64,000 nucleotides of DNA from Chloroflexota bacterium (GTDB lineage Bacteria; Chloroflexota; Anaerolineae; Aggregatilineales; Phototrophicaceae), in assembly GCA_020161935.1 (NCBI GenBank), contig JAIUNI010000010.1, forward strand, positions 210,561 through 274,560. The letters run 5' to 3'. The stretch's first letter is position 1, and each line of letters begins with the position of its first letter. The translations under genes were made by a program, and so were the position numbers. The notes beneath the pieces are model-generated. The model saw only the letters and a program-made list of their open reading frames with translations. It was not told the origin of the DNA and did no database searches. Of the stretch, positions 17,813 to 24,940 are shown piece by piece.

Positions 17813-19015
17813 CTAGCCGCCGATCAGGGGTACGCTTGTGGCTTCGACTGGTGGTTTGATTCCCGGTCGGATAATGCCTACTGATGTGGGAACAACGATA
17901 CTCAATGTCTCACCCGTTGGCGCGTCCGGCGGCGGGCAAAGCGGTCGCCGTTCGGTGGGCGGCAGCGGCGGCTCACCCGGCGCGGGGGGCATCACGCAGT
18001 CTACACCCGTCACCTTCGTTGTCGCCTCATCAGTCACCTCTATGGGTAATACGAACCCTTCTTCACACGCTGGCATCGGCCCTTCGCCGCACAGCGCCCC
18101 GCCCGACTTCAAATGATCCTGTATCGCCGCGATTTCCTCATCTGTCATCGGGGCGGCCATCTCAATCTCACGGTCAAGCATACCCAGTGGCAGCGCTTCC
18201 ATCTTCGGGAACTTACCCTTATATGACTTGGGTGCTTCCGGTGCGCCTTCCGCCACCATCATACGCCGGTTGACAATTCCACCCCCCGGCGAACGGAACG
18301 GCACGAGTCGCCGCGCCACCGGAATCCGCGCCCAGCTTCCCGGTAAAATCACCTGTGTGTCATCACCGGAGGTCACGTAAGCCGCGCCTTCCAGTGTACT
18401 CACCGTCATGCCATCCTCGGTTTCCGTCGTCTGGAAGAACACCGTCGAACCCATCTGTACGTCTACGCCGTTCACGTTAAACGCCACTTCACCCACGCCT
18501 TGCGGGGTCTGCACCAGCAGTCCGCTTTCGGGCGCTTCCGCACATTGGGCATCACCCGCGCCTGTCTTGAGGTAAAACGCTTCCATCGGTTGCTTGTCAG
18601 GGTCAATCTGTTGGTTGACCGCGTTGGTAATCTCCACATCCCCGAACAGCAGGAACGTCACGTTCTGCCCCGGCAGCGTGTCAGGAATGTTCGCCTGTAA
18701 CTTCAGCAGCGCCACGCCCCATTCTTGGCTCTCGATCTTCATCGCGCTGAGTGTCATAGTCTGAATATCCGCCACATTCACGATGTCGCCAGCCTTGTTG
18801 AAGCTGAAGTTTGCTGCCCCCGGTTGTCCGGTCGCTTCAAGATTAAAGTTACCGTAGCACGCTTGGTTACGTCCGGTTTGCTTACAGGCTTCGTCCGCCG
18901 CGCTCAGTGCCTTCGAGACAATTTCGGGGCAGTCGCTCGCCTGCGCCAGCAGCATCGCCGGTGCCACACACAAAACAAACGCGAAGGATAGAAAAGTTTT
19001 GAGGTAACGTCTCAT
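17813..19015 (-). CDS. Secreted FecR-like protein with Pro-rich tail
   Basis: A 400-residue protein with a signal peptide (cleavage near LLAQA, residue 25). The middle region (about 160-230: LLVQTPQGVGEVAFNVNG, then STLEGAAYVTSG and a GSWARIPV end) resembles the FecR-type beta domain seen in many Chloroflexota envelope proteins. Cysteines are spread through the N-terminal and C-terminal parts (for example ALCGEGPMPACEEG). The tail is rich in Pro and disordered. No catalytic motif is seen. Role unknown. Confidence 0.65.
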   Translation of the reverse strand: MRRYLKTFLSFAFVLCVAPAMLLAQASDCPEIVSKALSAADEACKQTGRNQACYGNFNLEATGQPGAANFSFNKAGDIVNVADIQTMTLSAMKIESQEWGVALLKLQANIPDTLPGQNVTFLLFGDVEITNAVNQQIDPDKQPMEAFYLKTGAGDAQCAEAPESGLLVQTPQGVGEVAFNVNGVDVQMGSTVFFQTTETEDGMTVSTLEGAAYVTSGDDTQVILPGSWARIPVARRLVPFRSPGGGIVNRRMMVAEGAPEAPKSYKGKFPKMEALPLGMLDREIEMAAPMTDEEIAAIQDHLKSGGALCGEGPMPACEEGFVLPIEVTDEATTKVTGVDCVMPPAPGEPPLPPTERRPLCPPPDAPTGETLSIVVPTSVGIIRPGIKPPVEATSVPLIGG

Positions 19016-19103
19016 AATTCGTCTACACCTGTCATAATGGTTCGCAATTCAGTCACTATCCTATTTACATTGTATTACAAATTTGGTTCTGTCTACGGTT
19101 TGT

Positions 19104-19463
19104 CTAGGAATCATGATACCGGATGCCTACCGCTCGCTCGACATCAATCACAAAGAAGATCCCATTTTCCGGTGAGTGCAAGTCGCCTAGAATATCCTGT
19201 GTAACCTTGAGCATAGGTTCAATGATGGCATCATGCTCCACCAATGCCACCAACACAAAACTACTTGGCTGGTTTGCCCGTAGAATGTCAACCAGTGACA
19301 TCATCCCCGGTAGAATTTCACCTGCCTTCGATCTTTCGCGGATGCGCTGTAACCCATGCCCCTCAATAATGGTGACTCCCGGTGCGCCGATTTGCATCCA
19401 ACTCTCACCCACCTGCTGCGCCACATCATCGCGTGCTGTAATTAAGACGACTAGTTTAGCCAT
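19104..19463 (-). CDS. PII-like protein coupled to a CPA2 antiporter
   Basis: A 119-residue protein starting at ATG 19463, which overlaps the antiporter stop by one base (TAATG). The ferredoxin-like pattern fits the PII/CutA superfamily: strand KLVVLITARDD, helix, strand VTIIEGHGL, and a PII-type C-terminus GIFFVIDVERAVGIR comparable with the GKIFVxPVExxxRIR of GlnB. The T-loop region (about 45-60) lacks the uridylylated Tyr motif of true GlnB. By position it should regulate the antiporter, perhaps by sensing a nucleotide; this is inference. Confidence 0.68.
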   Translation of the reverse strand: MAKLVVLITARDDVAQQVGESWMQIGAPGVTIIEGHGLQRIRERSKAGEILPGMMSLVDILRANQPSSFVLVALVEHDAIIEPMLKVTQDILGDLHSPENGIFFVIDVERAVGIRYHDS

Positions 19464-20704
19464 TAGGTTCCCTTTGCTCCTTGGCCTGCTGAGTTGAAAA
19501 CGCGCCGTACCAGCGGCGGTGTAACGACCGTTGTCAGTAGAATGACAAGGAATAGACACAAAAAGAGGGGATCATCGAGCGTCAATATACCGCTGCTCAA
19601 GCCCAACGCCGCGATAATAAGCCCAACCTCGCCCCGCGAAATCATACACACCCCTAACCGGAGTGACTGCGCTTTGTCAAATCCGCCCAGCCGTGCGCCG
19701 ACTCCGCATCCCACCAGCTTGGATACGACTGCCAGCACCAAGAGTACCACTGCCAGCGGGATAGCATTCAATGGGAAGTCGCTGAGATCGGTTTGCAGCC
19801 CCACGCTCACGAAGAAAATAGGCACGAGAAACGCATAAGCGATAGCATCCACCGACTCCTCGATCTGATGTTTAATCTGCCGCTGCGCCCGGCTGAGTCC
19901 GACACCCGCGATGAACGCCCCCGTAATCGCCGCCACCCCACCGAAGGATTGCGCCGCCCATCCAAACACCAGCGCCATCACCAACCCGACAGCCGCGTTG
20001 CCATAAGCCTTTGACAAATCGAACCACCGGTTAAGCCACTGCATCAAAACGGGTAGACCAAACCACGCCACCACAAACGCGATCACCAGATAACCCGCCA
20101 TCCTCAGAATAATGTTGATGAGGCTGCCCGCATCGACACTCCCGCCTGTTCCGGTTATCGCGACTGTCAGCGACACCAACAAAATCGCGATCACATCATC
20201 GATCAACGCCGTCGCTAGCAGCGCGTTCCCTTCCTTCGTTTGCAATAAGCCCAACTCTAATAGTACCTGCGCCGATATACTCACCGACGTTGCCGCCAGC
20301 GTCACGCCGGCGAAGAGTGCAGGTTGCCACGAGTAGCCAAATAACATCACGGCAGGCAGTACCATCAGTACCGGAACCACTGCGCCCGCCGCCCCCGCGA
20401 TGCCCGCGACCACGCCCACCTTCATCAGCTCACCGACGTTCACTTCTAGTCCAACCTTGAACATCAGCAGCATCACGCCCAATTCCGCGAGTTCGATGAT
20501 CGTTGCATCAAGGTGTGCATCCGCCAAACCAAGCGCACTCGAATGCAGCATGTTCAGCAGCGTCGGGCCGAGGATCACCCCGATTAGCAGCTCGCCGAGT
20601 ACGCGCGGTTGGTCAAACTTCCGCGCGATTTCACCACCCATTCGTGCGGCGAATAAAATAATACCCAGCGCCAACATCAGCGCTGTGACTGGATTGTTAT
20701 TCAT
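19463..20704 (-). CDS. CPA2 family cation:proton antiporter
   Basis: A 413-residue membrane protein with about 12-13 helices and no C-terminal TrkA or UspA domain. Family features are ARKFDQPRVLGELLIGVILGP near 26-46, LLMFKVGLEVN near 79, LIDDVIAILLVS near 168 (the Asp-Asp of the ion site) and SRGEVGLIIAALGL near 359. It should exchange Na+ or K+ for protons across the inner membrane. Regulation is probably supplied by the PII-like protein translated from the overlapping downstream frame. Confidence 0.93.
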   Translation of the reverse strand: MNNNPVTALMLALGIILFAARMGGEIARKFDQPRVLGELLIGVILGPTLLNMLHSSALGLADAHLDATIIELAELGVMLLMFKVGLEVNVGELMKVGVVAGIAGAAGAVVPVLMVLPAVMLFGYSWQPALFAGVTLAATSVSISAQVLLELGLLQTKEGNALLATALIDDVIAILLVSLTVAITGTGGSVDAGSLINIILRMAGYLVIAFVVAWFGLPVLMQWLNRWFDLSKAYGNAAVGLVMALVFGWAAQSFGGVAAITGAFIAGVGLSRAQRQIKHQIEESVDAIAYAFLVPIFFVSVGLQTDLSDFPLNAIPLAVVLLVLAVVSKLVGCGVGARLGGFDKAQSLRLGVCMISRGEVGLIIAALGLSSGILTLDDPLFLCLFLVILLTTVVTPPLVRRVFNSAGQGAKGT

Positions 20705-20736
20705 TTCTTTTTCCTATCTTACGAACAATTTTCGGG

Positions 20737-21549
20737 TTATCCCGTTTTCGGCACAACCAATGTCACCAAGATGTCGGTATCAGTAATGTCGATGGCCTTC
20801 AACTTTTGCTGTGGCCCCACCCGCTGCGTCACAATCTGGTCAAGCGTATCGACCATCATCTTAAACGTGTCGGTGATCGCCACATCAATGTAACTTTGCG
20901 GGGTATTGACCTGTTCCGTCCGAATATCGCTAATCGTAATAGTCGCCAGTTCGCCGCTCAAAGTCACCGTGATAATCACCGTTCCGCTCATCGTGGCGAA
21001 GTTATCATCAACGGTCGTCATCTGCACGTTGATCGCACCCGGCACAAAATCCACCACCGCGCTCTGCATACTGGGGTATGCGAGAATATTCCGGTCGATT
21101 TCCTCTTGGAACTGAGCCTCACTGATCGTCACATCCGCCACATAACTCGCAACCCCTTGGTCACCGCCGGAGGGTTCGGGCGTAAAGGTCGAGTATCGTG
21201 GCGCTTCCAATATCGCCTGTGTCGCCGTGCTGATAGCCGCCAGCGTCGGTTCAACCGTCGGCGTGGGGGTCACAGGGCGCGGCGTGCGGGTCAGTGTTGC
21301 AGTCGGTGTAGGGGTTTCACTCGGCAGCGCGGCAGGTGTACCGCTTTCTTGAGTCGCTTCGGCTGGTGCCTCGGTCGTCGCCTCAGCCGTGACTTCGCTC
21401 ATTATATCGGCGTTGGTCGGCGTGATAGAAGCTGTCGCGCTGGCCGCTTCAAGCACCGCCAGCGTCGGCAGTGTTTCATCCGGCGGTGTCGTCGGCTGGC
21501 AAGCCGCCAATACCAAAAGCAGGGCGAGCAGTGGGATGGTGAACTTCAT
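20737..21549 (-). CDS. Lipoprotein with Thr/Pro linker
   Basis: A 270-residue predicted lipoprotein; the start at 21549 gives MKFTIPLLALLLVLAAC with Cys17 as the lipidation site, which makes a longer frame unlikely. A Thr/Pro/Ala-rich spacer (about 20-120) is followed by a soluble beta-rich domain (about 130-270) of no recognised family. It lies 32 bases upstream of the antiporter gene on the same strand and may be in one transcript with it. Confidence 0.75.
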   Translation of the reverse strand: MKFTIPLLALLLVLAACQPTTPPDETLPTLAVLEAASATASITPTNADIMSEVTAEATTEAPAEATQESGTPAALPSETPTPTATLTRTPRPVTPTPTVEPTLAAISTATQAILEAPRYSTFTPEPSGGDQGVASYVADVTISEAQFQEEIDRNILAYPSMQSAVVDFVPGAINVQMTTVDDNFATMSGTVIITVTLSGELATITISDIRTEQVNTPQSYIDVAITDTFKMMVDTLDQIVTQRVGPQQKLKAIDITDTDILVTLVVPKTG

Positions 21550-21649
21550 AGTGATACTTTCTGCACAGCCCAATCAAGAATACGTCAGGGCTAAGATGCT
21601 ATAAAGATAGCATAAGTTCACACCCCGCTGCGTAAAATCCCCATTAAGG

Positions 21650-22924
21650 TCAGTTCCACGTCTCAATGGTATCTTTCAACTGCTGCATGAAATGATCGGC
21701 TGTCGCTCCGTCCGCGACTCGGTGGTCGAAGGTCAGCGTCACATAGCAGCACGGACGAATCGCGATCATGTCGTCAATCACCTTCACCCGCTTCTCCACC
21801 ACACCTACGCCCAGTATCCCCGATTGCGGTTGGTTGATGATCGGTGTCGCGAACAAACTGCCGCTCACCCCATGATTCGTAATCGTGAACGTCCCCCCTT
21901 GCAGTTCGTCCGCCTTTAACTGCTTGCCGCGTCCTCTAGTTGCCACCTCATTGACCGCTCGTGCCATCCCCAACAGGTTCAGGTCGCCCGCGTTCGGGAT
22001 AACCGGCACGATTAGCCCCTCGTCCAGCGCCACCGCGATACCGAGGTTCACCGTGTTATGCAGGAATATCCCCTCATCCGTCCACTGTGCGTTCAGGTAA
22101 CGTGCTTGTTGCAACGCGGCGGCTGTCGCCACTGCCAGATAAGCCGTCAGCGTCAAGTTCACCCCCTGCTTCGCATAGGCATCCTTGTTCGCCTTACGGT
22201 GCGCCATCACTGCCGACATATCAAATTCGAACACTGTCGTCGCGTGTGGTGCGGTTTGCAGCTTGCTCCGTACCATATGCTCCGCGATTGTCCGCCGCAT
22301 CGCTGTCAGCGCCACCAACTCACCACCGCTTTGAGGCGCTTTCACTGGCACATGCGTTGTTTGCTGTGCAGGTGAGAGGGTAACGGATTTAGCCGTTAAT
22401 GGCGGCTGCGGCGTTGGTTCTGGGAGCGGTTTGGGCGATGGAGTTTTGGCTAGATATGTTTGGACATCCTTCTTGGTCACCCGTCCATCGCGCCCCGTTC
22501 CCGTGATCTGCGCCAGATCAAGCTGGTGTTCCGCCACCATCCGTGCCACCACCGGCGACACATAACCCGTATATTCCGCTGTATGTCCATTATTGGAATG
22601 ATGCTCATCCCCCTCGCTCTGAGGGCTATTGGAGGACTGAGCCTGCGAAGGTAGCTGATGTGGGGCTAGGGGTGAGGGTTTTTCTACTGCTTCCCCAATC
22701 ACCGCGAGACACGCCCCCGCCGTTACCAGTTGCCCCACCGGAGTCAAAATCTTTAGTACTACACCGCTCACCGGCGCGGGAATTTCCGTGTCAATTTTAT
22801 CGCCGCTCACTTCCAGCAGCGGATCAAATTCTTCTACACGCTCACCTTCATGCTTCAGCCACCTGCTGACCGTTCCCTCACTCACGCTGTCGCCCAGTTG
22901 GGGCATAATCACTTCAGTTGGCAT
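21650..22924 (-). CDS. 2-oxoacid dehydrogenase E2 (dihydrolipoyl acyltransferase)
   Basis: A 424-residue core enzyme. The lipoyl domain (1-78) has the lipoylated K43 in SGDKIDTEIPAP. The E3-binding domain (about 121-157) reads SPVVARMVAEHQL...GTGRDGRVTKKDV. The catalytic domain (about 195-424) ends in DHRVADG with H401. Which 2-oxoacid (pyruvate, branched-chain or 2-oxoglutarate) cannot be decided because no E1 is nearby. Unusually, the linker between the lipoyl and E3-binding domains (about residues 83-106) is encoded by a copy of an interspersed repeat (see 22609). Confidence 0.93.
   Translation of the reverse strand: MPTEVIMPQLGDSVSEGTVSRWLKHEGERVEEFDPLLEVSGDKIDTEIPAPVSGVVLKILTPVGQLVTAGACLAVIGEAVEKPSPLAPHQLPSQAQSSNSPQSEGDEHHSNNGHTAEYTGYVSPVVARMVAEHQLDLAQITGTGRDGRVTKKDVQTYLAKTPSPKPLPEPTPQPPLTAKSVTLSPAQQTTHVPVKAPQSGGELVALTAMRRTIAEHMVRSKLQTAPHATTVFEFDMSAVMAHRKANKDAYAKQGVNLTLTAYLAVATAAALQQARYLNAQWTDEGIFLHNTVNLGIAVALDEGLIVPVIPNAGDLNLLGMARAVNEVATRGRGKQLKADELQGGTFTITNHGVSGSLFATPIINQPQSGILGVGVVEKRVKVIDDMIAIRPCCYVTLTFDHRVADGATADHFMQQLKDTIETWN
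22609..22678. repeat. Interspersed repeat copy inside the E2 coding sequence
   Basis: It shares CCCTCGCTCTGAGGG, TGAGCCTGCGAA followed by GTA, and a GGGGTGAGGG end with the non-coding copies at 24296 and 34551. It is read in frame as a Pro/Ser/Gln-rich linker of the E2 enzyme, so its insertion was tolerated or used. Confidence 0.7.
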
Positions 22925-23180
22925 GAATGTTTACCTTCAATGAATAGTTTAAATACGCATCAAGACTTCCATCTTGACTCTCTTTTTACAACATTTTTGG
23001 ATACCTTGCACGGTGTCTAATCAAATCTCAAGAGTAGTCTGTGCGTAGAGTTAGAACATCATAATAACCATATGCTATAGAAGAATCCTTTATCGCCACT
23101 TGGAACATCTTTAGGAGTTTCTGCGTCTTTTGAGATAAGGTCGTACCTTTGTTTTCCGTTTAATCAGGAGTTGCGTAACA

Positions 23181-24110
23181 ATGAACCGCCGATTTGTGTT
23201 CGTTAGCCTCATGCTCCTCACGTTTTGTGTCATACTTCCGGTTTCGGCTCAGGAAGAAGCGGAACCTGACTACCCGTTTGCATTCCCGCTGCCCGCGCCA
23301 ACCGAAACCCAAGTTGAAGAAGCTCGCGCCTGCGACCTTGATTCGGAATCATCTGACGACAAAGAGCAGTCTGAAATTTGTGACCTCGCGCTCGAAGCCA
23401 TTGGGTTAGCCTCCACCCGTGAAGACCAGAACACACCATCCGATAAAGAACGCGAGTTGTTGGTCGAAATCGTGGGAAAGAATCCGGCAGTCTTGCTGCG
23501 GCTTGCAGTCATTAGCCCCTTCTTCAACGCCTTTGAAATCGTCGCTCCACCCGACTTTTCGGATAACCCCATAACCGAATTGGAACTGACGTATACATTT
23601 TCAGGGTTAGGCAGCACGAATGACTACGCCATCACCATTACCGATGCCGACACGAAACCGGTTGTCACGGGTCATGCAGACGTAAATGGTTCCTTTGGTG
23701 AACCGGAAGATACCCCCACGCCGCAGCCATCGCTAGCCGAAACCGTTGACGCAGATCTCATCCAAGCCTTCGCCCTTGCGCTTGACGACCTTATCCCCAT
23801 TCAAAGCCAATTTTCCAGTGCGCCTTGTTGGGATTATTACCCCGATTGGACGGTCAAGCTGACCTTTGCCGATGACACGGTAATCACCCTCGTCACTAAC
23901 AGCTCGAATGTTGTTGGGGTCGGTGGGCCGTGGCAAACCGAGATTGATGACACCGACTATATGCAGTATTCTGCTTCCATTCAGGTTGCCATCAGCGGCT
24001 TGTTTGATGCGCTCGACCTCAAGTTTGGCGAAACAGCCGCAATGGGCTGCGGTGGCATCACCGACCCCCTCGAAGATGCCTATCCGCTTTCAGGAACAGA
24101 AACACCATAA
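23181..24110 (+). CDS. Secreted hypothetical protein
   Basis: A 309-residue protein with a signal peptide (cleavage near PVSAQ, residue 24). An acidic helical segment with paired cysteines follows (ARACDL...SEICDLALEAIG, about 49-75). The C-terminal part (about 125-300) is beta-rich with two further cysteines (PCWDYYPDW, MGCGGITD). No family was recognised. It may be an envelope protein stabilised by disulfides. It has a 250-base upstream region without another gene. Confidence 0.68.
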   Translation: MNRRFVFVSLMLLTFCVILPVSAQEEAEPDYPFAFPLPAPTETQVEEARACDLDSESSDDKEQSEICDLALEAIGLASTREDQNTPSDKERELLVEIVGKNPAVLLRLAVISPFFNAFEIVAPPDFSDNPITELELTYTFSGLGSTNDYAITITDADTKPVVTGHADVNGSFGEPEDTPTPQPSLAETVDADLIQAFALALDDLIPIQSQFSSAPCWDYYPDWTVKLTFADDTVITLVTNSSNVVGVGGPWQTEIDDTDYMQYSASIQVAISGLFDALDLKFGETAAMGCGGITDPLEDAYPLSGTETP

Positions 24111-24153
24111 GTTGCTTTGCATAGGGAGGTTTACATGAGCCTCCTTAATCTAA

Positions 24154-24200
24154 AAAGTTTGTAAACTCTAACAATTTAATACGAAAATTTGTGCTATAAT
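24154..24200 (+). promoter_or_regulatory. Operator-like palindrome plus TATAAT
   Basis: AAGTTTGTAAACTCTAAC (containing the inverted repeat AGTTT-GT-AAACT) is followed after 11 bases by AAAATTTGTGC and then TATAAT at 24195-24200. The same two blocks recur at 63848-63890. No gene is directly downstream here, so the promoter may be a relic or drive a small RNA. Confidence 0.4.
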
Positions 24201-24295
24201 GTGTTTGATAGTGGTTGTGTGTAGGACCACACTAAACGGTGGGAATTTATTTTGTGTCGATTTCATCGCAAAATGAACCATAAAAGTCTTTAAAG

Positions 24296-24363
24296 TCCCT
24301 CGCCCTGAGGGAGAGGGCTGATGGTGGAGTGAGCCTGCGAACGTACCATCGTAGGGTGAGGGC
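24296..24363. repeat. Interspersed palindromic repeat, non-coding copy A
   Basis: The segment 24309-24363 matches the reverse complement of 34551-34605 at 50 of 55 bases. It begins with CCCTCGCCCTGAGGG and contains the core GAGCCTGCGA. It is non-coding here. Confidence 0.8.
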
Positions 24364-24436
24364 TTAAAATAATCATCCACCACTTAGGGTAGTCCTACTT
24401 GGTTGCGAAGTAAGTGATGCGTGTGGTGTGGTGGCG

Positions 24437-24462
24437 CGGACAGCCTGTCTGCTGTCCCTACA
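24437..24462. repeat. 26-base hairpin repeat, copy 1
   Basis: It begins CGGACAGCCTG and ends GCTGTCCCTACA; GGACAGC pairs with GCTGTCC. It is identical over 26 bases to 34953-34978, and its ends match the inverted copy at 61487-61512. Confidence 0.8.
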
Positions 24463-24940
24463 ACATTGGTTGCTTGTCTATCGGCACAGAATTTCATCAC
24501 TTACCCTGTAACCACCATCATGTGTTTTGTATTTCTCGCTATTCTCTTTGGCGACTTGGCGGTTAAAATGTTTTCGCCTTTCTCTGTGCGCTCTGTGTCT
24601 CTGTGGTTAAACCGTATTGCTTTTTCTGTATTGTCTTTGCGCCTTTGCTTCCTTGCGCCTTTGCGTTTTGTTTGGTGTTTGGCTTTTGCATATTCAGCGA
24701 AACGCTCCCTCATTCCCGCCGAATGTGGCGCAGCGGCGGATACACGGGAGCCATCCGCTGCACTCGTGTCATTTCAGCGCCAACCTCCCTCACTCCTGCC
24801 GACACAAAATGTCAATTCAGCGGATGTGAGGGAGCATCCCGCCAGCCATTTCAGCGGGAAATATGCGAAAAATGCGAATTTTGTGAATCAAAAACGCCGC
24901 CCTTTCAGACAGCGTTTTCAAAGCTGATCGCCAACAGTTG

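Larger units (their letters stand above)
24111..24940. other. Non-coding mosaic of repeats
   Basis: 830 bases without a credible gene. They contain, in order: an operator-like palindrome (24154), a 67-base palindromic repeat (24296), a 26-base hairpin repeat (24437) and a pyrimidine-rich tract (about 24535-24690) of CTCTGTG and GCGCCTTTGC type words. The last part is a cluster of TTCAGCGG/CATCCGC words near 24700-24860. Open frames through this DNA have no start signal or family resemblance and are treated as chance. Confidence 0.6.

Noticed and set aside
20806..21594. 262-codon plus-strand Arg/His-rich frame
   Set aside because: Antisense to the lipoprotein gene, with extreme Arg/Cys/His content typical of shadow frames.
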